Shown in pieces: positions 56,803-64,000 of a stretch of 64,000 bases of DNA. The notes beneath the pieces are model-generated. The model was not told the DNA's origin and ran no database searches. It was given only the letters and a program-made list of their open reading frames with translations. Each line of letters opens with the position of its first letter. The first letter of the stretch is position 1. The translations under genes and the position numbers were made by a program. Source of the DNA: Janthinobacterium sp051380735 (GTDB lineage: Bacteria > Pseudomonadota > Gammaproteobacteria > Burkholderiales > Burkholderiaceae_D); the NCBI RefSeq assembly GCF_051380735.1, contig NZ_JBNYXQ010000007.1, forward strand, positions 1 through 64,000, written 5' to 3'.

Positions 56803-57918
56803 ATGGATGCAAATACGGTGGTCGAAGACAGGGGCGGCGAACTGGCGTTCTGGCTGCGCCTGCAATGGCTGCCCGGCGTGGGGCCGGTGGCTGCGCGTGC
56901 CTTGCTGGCGCGCTTCGGCTTGCCTCGGGGCATATTTTCCGCATCCTACGAAGCGCTGCGCGAGGTGGTGCCGGCGGGCGTGGCGCGCGCCATCCTGCTG
57001 CCACCGAAGCCGGTTGCCAACAGCCAGCTGGAACTCACCTTGCAATGGCTGAGCCGGCCCGGCAATGCCGTGCTGACCCTGGCCGACCTGGCTTATCCTT
57101 TGCAACTGCTGGAAATTCCCGATCCACCGCTGCTCTTATATGTACGCGGCCGCCCTGAACTGTTGTCGCGGCCCTGCGTTGCCGTGATCGGCAGCCGCAA
57201 CGCCAGCACCCAGGGCATGCAGAACGCGGCCGCGTTTGCCGAGGCGCTCAGCCAGGCGGGGTTGACGATCGTATCCGGCCTGGCGCTGGGCATCGACACC
57301 CATGCGCACGAGGGCGGCTTGCGCGGCGAGGGCGCAACGGTGGCGGTGATCGGCACCGGCGCTGATCTGGTCTACCCCCGGCGCAACTTTGAGCTTGCGC
57401 AAAGGATTGCCGTGCAAGGCTGCATCGTCAGTGAATATGCGCTGGGCTTGCCCGCCATTCCCAGCAATTTTCCACGCCGCAATCGCCTGATCAGTGGCCT
57501 GTCGCGTGGCGTGCTGGTGATCGAGGCGGCGGCGCAGTCCGGTTCCTTGATCACGGCGCGCCTGGCCGGCGAGTACGGGCGCGACGTCTACGCCTTGCCG
57601 GGCTCTATCCATGCCACCCTGGCCAAGGGTTGCCACGCCCTGATCAAGCAGGGGGCCAAGCTGGTCGATTCGGTCGACGATGTGCTGCAGGAGTTGCAGT
57701 GGCCCGATGTCGCCGGCGCGGCGCTGCCGGCCCACCCCCTCCTGACTGCGCCGGCCCACCCCCTGCTGGCGGCGCTGGGCTACGACCCCTGCGACGCCGA
57801 CACCATCGCGGCGCGCAGCAAGCTGCCGATGGCCGAGGTGATGGGCGAGTTGCTGGCGCTGGAAATGGCGGGGCTGGTGGAACGCCTGCCGAGAGGACTG
57901 TTTCAACGCTGCAAATGA
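56803..57918 (+). CDS. dprA: DNA processing protein DprA
   Basis: A 371-residue protein with an N-terminal helix-hairpin region, the Rossmann DNA-binding core (VAVIGSRNASTQG, GLALGIDTHAHEGGL, VIGTGADLVYPRRN, GSLITARLAGEYGRDVYALPG) and a C-terminal winged-helix (DprA_WH). DprA loads RecA on incoming single strands during natural transformation. The start is ATG 56803 with GAGG seven bases upstream. A GTG at 56779 is in frame but has no such site. Confidence 0.93.
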   Translation: MDANTVVEDRGGELAFWLRLQWLPGVGPVAARALLARFGLPRGIFSASYEALREVVPAGVARAILLPPKPVANSQLELTLQWLSRPGNAVLTLADLAYPLQLLEIPDPPLLLYVRGRPELLSRPCVAVIGSRNASTQGMQNAAAFAEALSQAGLTIVSGLALGIDTHAHEGGLRGEGATVAVIGTGADLVYPRRNFELAQRIAVQGCIVSEYALGLPAIPSNFPRRNRLISGLSRGVLVIEAAAQSGSLITARLAGEYGRDVYALPGSIHATLAKGCHALIKQGAKLVDSVDDVLQELQWPDVAGAALPAHPLLTAPAHPLLAALGYDPCDADTIAARSKLPMAEVMGELLALEMAGLVERLPRGLFQRCK

Positions 57919-58012
57919 CAGCTTGTCATTTGTGTGGCGGCCTTGCCGCACGGCGCTGCTTTGTCGGCTGGCACACTTGTGTCGCAGCGAGCTTAGCTGA
58001 TAGAGTAGAGTC

Positions 58013-58477
58013 ATGTTCGATATCCTGGTTTATCTCTACGAGACTTATTATCGCCCCGACGCCTGCCCCGAGCCGGCGGCGCTGGCGCGCAAACTGTCGG
58101 CCGTTGGCTTTGACGACGTGGAGATATCCGAAGCGCTGGTCTGGCTGACCGATCTGAACGCGATGGCCGGTGCCGAGCAAGTGCTGACCGCCAGTTCCAC
58201 CGGCACGCGCTTTTATGTGCAGCAAGAAACCGACGTACTGGGCACGGCCGCCATCGGCTTTATCCAGTTCCTGGAAAGCGCCAAGGTGCTGTCGCCGCTG
58301 CAGCGCGAAATCGTGATCGAACGCGCGCTGGCTCTCGATGAAGCACCGGTTACCCTGGGCAAGCTGAAAGTCATCGTGCTGATGCTGCTGTGGAGCCAGG
58401 GCAAGGAACCGGACGCGCTGATGTTCGACGACCTGTTCGGTTCCGATGAAGAATTATCGCCCCGCCTGCTACATTGA
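58013..58477 (+). CDS. smg: Smg/DUF494 family protein
   Basis: A 154-residue protein opening MFDILVYLYETYY, with the long helical body and LKVIVLMLLWSQGKEPDALMFDDL end of the DUF494 (Smg) family, whose function is not established. It lies between dprA and a topoisomerase gene, the conserved context of smg in beta- and gammaproteobacteria. Confidence 0.9.
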   Translation: MFDILVYLYETYYRPDACPEPAALARKLSAVGFDDVEISEALVWLTDLNAMAGAEQVLTASSTGTRFYVQQETDVLGTAAIGFIQFLESAKVLSPLQREIVIERALALDEAPVTLGKLKVIVLMLLWSQGKEPDALMFDDLFGSDEELSPRLLH

Positions 58478-58735
58478 ACCGGGCAGGGCGAACCGGCCCA
58501 TGCCTGTCCCTCGCCGCTTTTTGCGCGCCATTCACCAAGCCAGCCGATAGACTTTGCTTCTGCGCATTGTTGTCTTTAGATAACTTGCGGTTTTCCATCA
58601 TCGGCGCTTATCATTGGCCGCTTGACAAGACCACAAGTCACACGGCCCCGCGCAGCAAATGCGTCGGCGCCCGGCAATGCACTGTATGATGCGCATGCTG
58701 ACACTATCCTAGAGCATTTTTCGAGACTAATAACT

Positions 58736-61396
58736 ATGACAAAAACCCTCATCATCGCCGAGAAGCCTTCTGTCGCGAACGATATCGCGAAGACGCTTGG
58801 CGGCTTTACCAAGCACGATGAGTACTTTGAATCGGATGAATACGTCCTGTCGTCGGCGGTTGGCCACTTGCTGGAAATCGCCGTGCCGGAAGAATTCGAC
58901 GTCAAGCGCGGCAAATGGAGTTTCGCGCACCTGCCGATGATTCCACCGTATTTCGCGCTGAACCCGATCGCCAAGACGGAAGCGCGCCTCAAAGTATTGA
59001 ACAAGCTGATCAAGCGCAAAGACGTCACCACCCTGATCAACGCCTGCGATGCCGGGCGGGAAGGCGAGCTGATTTTCCGCCTGATCGCGCAAAACGCCAA
59101 AGCCAAGCAGCCGGTCAAGCGCTTGTGGCTGCAGTCGATGACGCCGGGCGCGATCCGCGACGGTTTTGCCCACCTGCGTACTGATGAAGAGATGCTGCCG
59201 CTGGCCGATGCGGCGCGTTGCCGTTCGGAAGCGGACTGGCTGATCGGCATCAACGGCACCCGCGCCATGACGGCGTTCAACTCGAAAGAGGGTGGTTTTT
59301 ACCTGACTACCGTGGGCCGCGTACAGACGCCGACCCTGTCGATCGTGGTCGAACGCGAAGACAAGATCAAGAAATTCGTGCCGCGCGACTTCTGGGAAGT
59401 GCGCGCCGAATTCGTCTGCGCGGCCGGCATCTACGAAGGCCGCTGGCTCGACACCAAGTTCAAGAAAGACGAGAACGACCCGGAAAAACGCGCCGAGCGC
59501 CTGTGGAGCAAGACGGCGGCCGACTCGATCGCCACTGCCTGCCGCGGCCGCCAGGGCACCGTCACGGAAGAATCGAAACCGACCACCTCGATGGCGCCGG
59601 GCCTGTTTGACCTGACAAGCTTGCAGCGCGAAGCGAACTCGCGTTTCGGTTTTTCCGCCAAGAACACACTGGGCCTGGCCCAGGCACTGTACGAAAAGCA
59701 CAAGGTGCTGACGTATCCGCGTACCGATTCGCGCCACTTGCCGGAAGACTATATGCCGACCGTGCTGCAGGCGCTCGATACGGTCAAGCAGAACAGCAAC
59801 TACCATCAGTTCGCCAAGCAGATTATCGACAAGGGCTGGGTCAAGCCGAACAAGCGCATCTTCGACAACACCAAGATATCGGATCACTTCGCCATTATCC
59901 CGACCACGATCGCGCCGAAGAACCTGTCCGAGCCGGAACAGAAACTATACGACCTGGTCACGCGCCGCTTCATGGCCGTGTTCTTCCCGCCTGCCGAATT
60001 CCAGGTCACCACGCGCTACACGGAAGTGTCGGGCCATCAGTTCAAGACTGAAGGCAAGGTGATGACCAATCCGGGCTGGCTGGCGATCTATGGCAAAGAA
60101 GCATCGACCGACGCCGACAAGGAAAGCAATGGCAACGGCAATCTGGTGCCGGTCGTCAAGGGCGAAAAAGTGCAGACCGAAAGCGTCAGCGCCAACGGCC
60201 TGGTGACCAAGCCGCCAGCGCGCTATACCGAGGCAACCTTGCTGTCGGCCATGGAAGGCGCGGGCAAGCTGATCGATGACGACGAGCTGCGTGATGCGAT
60301 GGCCGGCAAGGGACTCGGGACGCCAGCGACGCGCGCTGCCACCATCGAGGGCCTGCTGACGGAACGCTATCTGCTGCGCGAAGGGCGCGAACTGATGCCG
60401 ACCGCCAAGGCATCGCAACTGATGACTTTGCTCAAAGGCCTCGGCGTCAACGAACTGACGGCGCCGGAGCTGACGGGCGAGTGGGAATACAAGCTGTCGC
60501 AAATGGAAAAGGGCAAGATTTCGCGCGATGAATTCATGCGTGAAATCGCGCAGATGACGCAAATCATCGTCAAGCGCGCCAAGGAATACGACAACGACAC
60601 GATTCCGGGCGAGTACGCCACCTTGAGCACGCCTTGCCCGAACTGCGGCAGCGTGGTGAAGGAAAACTACCGCCGCTTTGCCTGCACCAAATGCGATTTT
60701 TCGATGAGCAAGACGCCGGGCTCGCGCCAGTTTGAAATCGCGGAAGTGGAGCAATTGCTGAAAGACCGCACCATCGGCCCGCTGCAAGGTTTCCGCTCGA
60801 AAATGGGCCGTCCGTTTGCCGCCATCTTGCGCATCGTGCGCGATGAAGAAATCAAGAATTCCAAGCTGGAATTCGATTTCGGCCAGAACGACGAAAGCGA
60901 AGACGGCGAGGGCGTCGACTTCACGGGCCAGACGGCGCTGGGACCTTGTCCCAAGTGCAATGGCGGCGTGTATGAAATGGGCCTGGCCTATGTGTGCGAA
61001 CACAGCGTGGCAAAACCCAAGACGTGCGACTTCCGCAGCGGCCGTATTATCTTGCAGCAGGAAATCTTGCCGGAACAAATGGCAAAACTGCTCAATGAAG
61101 GCAAGACCGACCTGTTGCCCGGTTTTGTATCGCAGCGCACGCGCCGTCCGTTCAAGGCCTTCCTGGTACGCGGCAAGGACGGCAAGGTAAGCTTCGAGTT
61201 CGAAGAGCGCAAGGCCAAGCCGGGCGCCAAGGCGCCAGCCAAGGGCAAGGCGGCCGCCGCCGAAGTTGAGGGCGAAGAAGGTGCGGTGCCAGCGAAAAAA
61301 GCCGCCGTCAGGAAAGCGCCAGCGAAAAAAGCGGCGGCAGTGAAAAAGCCGGCGGTGAAAAAAGCGCCAGCCAAAAAGGCCGCAGCGGCAGAGTAA
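58736..61396 (+). CDS. topB: DNA topoisomerase III with zinc fingers and a lysine/alanine-rich tail
   Basis: An 886-residue type IA topoisomerase. The Toprim motif is at TLIIAEKPSVANDIA and NACDAGREGELIFRL, and the nucleophile Tyr327 is in VLTYPRTDSRHLPEDY. After the core come two zinc-binding segments (CPNCGSVVKENYRRFACTKC and CPKCNGGVYEMG...CEH) and a ~45-residue tail of repeated Lys-Ala-Pro units like histone H1 tails. It decatenates DNA. The start at 58736 (MTKTLIIAEK) fits TopB. No convincing promoter was seen in the 258-base gap before it, where an isolated TTGACA (58622) lacks a -10. Confidence 0.95.
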   Translation: MTKTLIIAEKPSVANDIAKTLGGFTKHDEYFESDEYVLSSAVGHLLEIAVPEEFDVKRGKWSFAHLPMIPPYFALNPIAKTEARLKVLNKLIKRKDVTTLINACDAGREGELIFRLIAQNAKAKQPVKRLWLQSMTPGAIRDGFAHLRTDEEMLPLADAARCRSEADWLIGINGTRAMTAFNSKEGGFYLTTVGRVQTPTLSIVVEREDKIKKFVPRDFWEVRAEFVCAAGIYEGRWLDTKFKKDENDPEKRAERLWSKTAADSIATACRGRQGTVTEESKPTTSMAPGLFDLTSLQREANSRFGFSAKNTLGLAQALYEKHKVLTYPRTDSRHLPEDYMPTVLQALDTVKQNSNYHQFAKQIIDKGWVKPNKRIFDNTKISDHFAIIPTTIAPKNLSEPEQKLYDLVTRRFMAVFFPPAEFQVTTRYTEVSGHQFKTEGKVMTNPGWLAIYGKEASTDADKESNGNGNLVPVVKGEKVQTESVSANGLVTKPPARYTEATLLSAMEGAGKLIDDDELRDAMAGKGLGTPATRAATIEGLLTERYLLREGRELMPTAKASQLMTLLKGLGVNELTAPELTGEWEYKLSQMEKGKISRDEFMREIAQMTQIIVKRAKEYDNDTIPGEYATLSTPCPNCGSVVKENYRRFACTKCDFSMSKTPGSRQFEIAEVEQLLKDRTIGPLQGFRSKMGRPFAAILRIVRDEEIKNSKLEFDFGQNDESEDGEGVDFTGQTALGPCPKCNGGVYEMGLAYVCEHSVAKPKTCDFRSGRIILQQEILPEQMAKLLNEGKTDLLPGFVSQRTRRPFKAFLVRGKDGKVSFEFEERKAKPGAKAPAKGKAAAAEVEGEEGAVPAKKAAVRKAPAKKAAAVKKPAVKKAPAKKAAAAE

Positions 61397-61417
61397 GCAG
61401 CGGCTTGCAGAAAATGA

Positions 61418-61446
61418 AAAGCCAGGCAATTCCCTGGCTTTTTTTC
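61418..61446 (+). terminator. Rho-independent terminator after topB
   Basis: AGCCAGG (61420-61426) and CCTGGCT (61433-61439) form a perfect 7-bp stem with a 6-base loop, followed by six T. It lies 20 bases after the topB stop. Confidence 0.92.
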
Positions 61447-61493
61447 GTCTGCCGGTCAGCAGCAGGCAGATAGCTCTTTCATTGTAAATATCT

Positions 61494-61546
61494 ATTGATT
61501 CGATAAAATCAATTACCTTTTACTTTGGCGCTTCCCTCGTTACACT
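61494..61546 (+). promoter_or_regulatory. Catalase promoter with a dyad, possible OxyR site
   Basis: ATTGATT (61494-61500) and AATCAAT (61507-61513) form a perfect dyad with a 6-base spacer. It is directly upstream of a promoter-like TTTACT (61519-61524) and TACACT (61541-61546), 16 bases apart. A site in this position, adjacent to the -35, is where OxyR activates catalase genes. Regulator identity is inferred from the gene and position only. Confidence 0.45.
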
Positions 61547-61578
61547 GTGTCCATCAGTCAACAACGAAGGAAAGCACC

Positions 61579-63051
61579 ATGAGCACGCCGCCGCCAAATA
61601 CTCCCCTGTCCACCGCTTCCGGCATTCCGCTGGCCGATAATCAGAATTCCATCAGCGCCGGCCCACGCGGCCCGCTGCTGCTGCAAGATTTTCACCTGCT
61701 TGAAAAACTCCAGCACTTCAACCGCGAGCGCATTCCGGAGCGCGTGGTGCACGCGAAAGGCTCGGGCGCCTATGGCACATTTACTGTCACGCACGATATT
61801 TCCGCCTACACCAAGGCCAGGCTGTTCAGTGAAGTGGGCAAGCAGACGCCCATGTTTGCGCGCTTTTCCACCGTGGGTGGCGAACGCGGCAGCGCCGACA
61901 CGGAACGTGATCCGCGCGGCTTCGCCCTGCGCTTCTATACGGAAGAGGGCAACTGGGATCTGGTCGGCAACAACACGCCGATGTTCTTTATCAAAGATCC
62001 GATCAAGTTCCCCGACTTTATCCACACACAAAAACGTGATCCGCAAAGCAATCTGAAATCGGCCGAGATGATGTTCGACTTCTGGAGCCATGCGCCGGAA
62101 AGCCTGCACCAGGTCACCATGCTGTTTTCGGACCGCGGCACGCCCGACGGCTACCGCCATATGGATGGTTTCGGCAGCCACACTTACAGCCTGATCAATG
62201 CGGACGGCCAGCGCGTCTACGTGAAATGGCATTTCAAGACGCGCCAGGGCGTCAGGAACCTGTCGGCTACCGAGGCTGGCCGCCTGGCCGGCAGCGACCC
62301 TGACTACGCGCAGCGCGACCTGTTCGGCGCCATCGAGCGCGGCGACTTCCCGCAGTGGGAGGTGAAACTGCAGGTGGCAACCGAGGAGCAACTGGCGCAA
62401 TGGGAACAGCGCACGGGCTGGAACCCGTTCGACCTGACCAAAGTGTGGCCGCATGCGGATTTTCCATTGCTGCCGGTCGGCATCTTCGAATTGAACCGCA
62501 ATCCCGACAATTACCACGCAGAAGTGGAGCAAGCCGCGTTTTCGCCAGCCAATGCGGTGCCGGGCATGGGCTATTCGCCTGACAAAATGTTGCAGGGCCG
62601 TTTGTTTGCCTACCACGACGCCCAGCTCTACCGGGTCGGCACCAATCACCAGCATTTGCCGGTGAATGCTGCCCGCTGCCCCTTCCATAACCAGCAGCGC
62701 GACGGTGCGATGGCGGTCAACAATGGCGGTTCGGCACGCAATTACGCCAACGTGGCCGCCAGCGGCAGTGCGCCGCAGGGCCTGGGCCATGGCGAGCCGG
62801 CATTGGTGATCGATGGTGCTGCAGCGCGCCATGACGGCCGTGGCACCGAAGACGACTACACGCAGGCCGGCAATCTGTTCCGTTTGCTGACGCCAGAGGG
62901 CAAGCAGAACCTGTTCGACAACCTGGCCGGTCCCCTGAGTCAGGTGCGCGAGGAAACCTTGCAACGCCAGCTGGCCCATTTCGACCGCGCCGATCCGGCC
63001 TACGGCGCCGGTGTGCGCTCTGCAATGCAAGCGATAGGCAAGCAGGCGTAA
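61579..63051 (+). CDS. katA: Monofunctional heme catalase
   Basis: A 490-residue small-subunit catalase that splits hydrogen peroxide. The distal His58 is in RVVHAKGSGAYGTF, Asn131 in LVGNNTPMFFIKD and the heme-ligating Tyr in GRLFAYHDAQLYRVG. No signal peptide is visible, so it is cytoplasmic. The start at 61579 follows GAAGGAAAG; the open frame extends 54 bases upstream without similarity. A hairpin (GCCCGTCCC/GGGACGGGC, 63059-63085) just after the stop may end the transcript. Confidence 0.95.
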   Translation: MSTPPPNTPLSTASGIPLADNQNSISAGPRGPLLLQDFHLLEKLQHFNRERIPERVVHAKGSGAYGTFTVTHDISAYTKARLFSEVGKQTPMFARFSTVGGERGSADTERDPRGFALRFYTEEGNWDLVGNNTPMFFIKDPIKFPDFIHTQKRDPQSNLKSAEMMFDFWSHAPESLHQVTMLFSDRGTPDGYRHMDGFGSHTYSLINADGQRVYVKWHFKTRQGVRNLSATEAGRLAGSDPDYAQRDLFGAIERGDFPQWEVKLQVATEEQLAQWEQRTGWNPFDLTKVWPHADFPLLPVGIFELNRNPDNYHAEVEQAAFSPANAVPGMGYSPDKMLQGRLFAYHDAQLYRVGTNHQHLPVNAARCPFHNQQRDGAMAVNNGGSARNYANVAASGSAPQGLGHGEPALVIDGAAARHDGRGTEDDYTQAGNLFRLLTPEGKQNLFDNLAGPLSQVREETLQRQLAHFDRADPAYGAGVRSAMQAIGKQA

Positions 63052-63058
63052 GCGGCTG

Positions 63059-63085
63059 GCCCGTCCCGCACCATGTGGGACGGGC
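63059..63085 (+). terminator. Possible terminator hairpin after catalase
   Basis: A perfect 9-bp stem GCCCGTCCC (63059-63067) with GGGACGGGC (63077-63085). Only two T follow, so it is a weak or Rho-assisted terminator or an mRNA-stabilising end. Confidence 0.5.
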
Positions 63086-63213
63086 TTGATATCGCACAAG
63101 ATCAAGCAGTTATCAAATATTGCCGCATGGACATAGTTGCCGACCATGCGTAGACTAGGATGCTTGACGATCACGCGGCCGCTTTGGTGGCGTGCAGGCT
63201 AGAAAGTTTGACG

Positions 63214-63600
63214 ATGAATATGGCAAAGTTGACCGTGCATGGGGACGACCTCACGCTCAAGTCCATCCTGGAAGTCTTGCCGACCGAACCCGAACGCCAG
63301 TGGCGCAAGGGCGAGCCGAAAGGCGCGGGCCGCGTGTATCTCGATTCCGGTTTCGAATTGCTGGTGGCCCAGGCCAGCCAGGCGCAGGTCCTGCCTTCGC
63401 GCATACGCAGCTATTTGTCCGAATGCCGCTCGCGCGGCGTCACCTTCAGCATGCCGCGCATCGTGGCCGAGCTGCAATTTGAATTGCGCGGTGGCGACGC
63501 GCCAGGCACCCCGGCGGCAGTCCCGCTGGACTTGCCGCTGGGCGACCTGGCCGTCTTCAGCGAAATGGGCATCAGCCTGAGCGTGGCCACCCGCGCCTGA
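63214..63600 (+). CDS. Hypothetical protein, DUF4279-like
   Basis: About 128 residues. The start AKLTVHGDDLTLKSILEVL, followed by the ERQWRKGEPKG segment, resembles DUF4279 proteins, in which a conserved RxWRKG block follows the first helix. It is cytoplasmic with no membrane segment. No function is known. The start at 63214 is preferred; an in-frame start at 63160 would add 18 residues. The neighbour on the opposite strand converges with a 9-base gap. Confidence 0.55.
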   Translation: MNMAKLTVHGDDLTLKSILEVLPTEPERQWRKGEPKGAGRVYLDSGFELLVAQASQAQVLPSRIRSYLSECRSRGVTFSMPRIVAELQFELRGGDAPGTPAAVPLDLPLGDLAVFSEMGISLSVATRA

Positions 63601-63609
63601 CAACCGGCA

Positions 63610-64000
63610 TTAGCGTGCGCTGATATCGACCGCGATCATATTGTCGTCTGGCTTGCGGTCGATCAGCTTGTTATCGGGATCGATGCCGGCCCTGGCTGGC
63701 AGGCTGGCCACCACCACCGTGTAGCTGGCCTGCTTGCTGTTCATCAGCTTGCGTTCGCGCAGCAGCGCATTGCCATCCTTGTCGTCCACGCCGATCTCGA
63801 TCAGGTCGCGCAGCGGCGCTTCCTGCTCTTCTCCCTGTTCGCCTGCCTGCAGCTTGCCGGCCTGCACCTTGATGCTGACCTCGTATTTTCCGTCCGGCAG
63901 CTTGCGCGCCGTCGCCGCCAGCGCACGGTTATCAAACAGCACGATTTTCTCGAACAGGTCATCGATCAGATACGCCTGTTCCGGCGGTGTGACCTTGCGC
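63610..64000 (-). CDS. C-terminal part of an M1-type aminopeptidase/ABC permease protein (continues past window)
   Basis: The frame is open from the window edge to the stop at 63610, giving 130 residues of a longer protein. The block LIDDLFEKIVLFDNRALAATA and the ending AGIDPDNKLIDRKPDDNMIAV match, as I recall, the C-terminus of the large M1-family aminopeptidases fused to ABC-transporter permease helices. The start and catalytic domain lie beyond 64000. There is a charged insert around GEQGEEQEAPLRDL. Confidence 0.65.
   Translation of the reverse strand, partial: RKVTPPEQAYLIDDLFEKIVLFDNRALAATARKLPDGKYEVSIKVQAGKLQAGEQGEEQEAPLRDLIEIGVDDKDGNALLRERKLMNSKQASYTVVVASLPARAGIDPDNKLIDRKPDDNMIAVDISAR

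Noticed and set aside
58622..58627. TTGACA as -35 of topB
   Set aside because: No -10-like hexamer stands 16-18 bases downstream; the next bases are GC-rich.

Overview
The window is a continuous stretch of bacterial chromosome, GC-rich and densely coded. Gene content and order suggest a betaproteobacterium of the family Oxalobacteraceae (the Janthinobacterium, Duganella, Massilia and Herbaspirillum group). The pointers are metX-metW, a GshA/GshB pair next to an incomplete PTS, DUF1840, DUF3567 and DUF4390 proteins, and an ntrYX pair behind rsmB. This placement is inferred from recalled family knowledge; no search was run. I saw no prophage, transposase, CRISPR array or tRNA gene.

Layout. 1-460: the 3' part of one 5S rRNA, a terminator, then a second complete 5S rRNA with its own terminator. 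483-3470 (minus): DUF1840 protein, a lipoprotein, the ComM-like ATPase and UbiK. 3500-6500: a nitrogen-control unit (TorF-type porin, glnK, amtB) behind a sigma-54 promoter and an NtrC-like site. 6622-11518: glutathione synthesis (gshA, gshB) followed by EIIA-Man, HPr and EI. 11651-13458: metX-metW. 13543-19446: M48 protease, pseudouridine synthase, exonuclease III, pyrE, a TauE exporter divergent from a LysR regulator, and small membrane or secreted proteins. 19449-25731 (minus): a Gfo/Idh/MocA oxidoreductase, an M56 peptidase-TonB fusion with a BlaI-type repressor, and gatCAB.

26083-32935 is the cell-elongation operon mreB-mreC-mreD-mrdA-rodA-rlpA. 33064-39228 (minus) holds argS, an FtsN-like SPOR protein, dsbA, a short-chain dehydrogenase, birA, coaX and a second SPOR protein. 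39559-45107 runs rsmB, a DUF4390 protein, an NtrY-like kinase, a short NtrX-like regulator without an AAA+ domain, and a degenerate CobW-like protein. 45254-47788 encodes a DUF3567 protein, a class II glutamine amidotransferase and an EAL-HDOD protein. metH follows on the minus strand (47973-51770). 52170-54644 is a lipoprotein metalloprotease with TIG domains. Then come fmt and def (minus), divergent from dprA, smg and topB, then catalase, a DUF4279-like protein, and the end of an M1-type aminopeptidase that runs off the window.

The most notable non-coding signal is a pair of ~120-bp structured repeats (32944-33065, and inverted at 47791-47908). They differ by paired substitutions that keep stems intact, which points to selection on a folded form. 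A third, different ~98-bp palindrome lies at 54731-54828. All three sit between convergent genes. Themes that connect genes here are nitrogen sensing (porin-glnK-amtB and ntrYX), methionine synthesis (metXW, metH), translation initiation (fmt, def) and the cell envelope (mre/mrd/rod and three SPOR-domain proteins).
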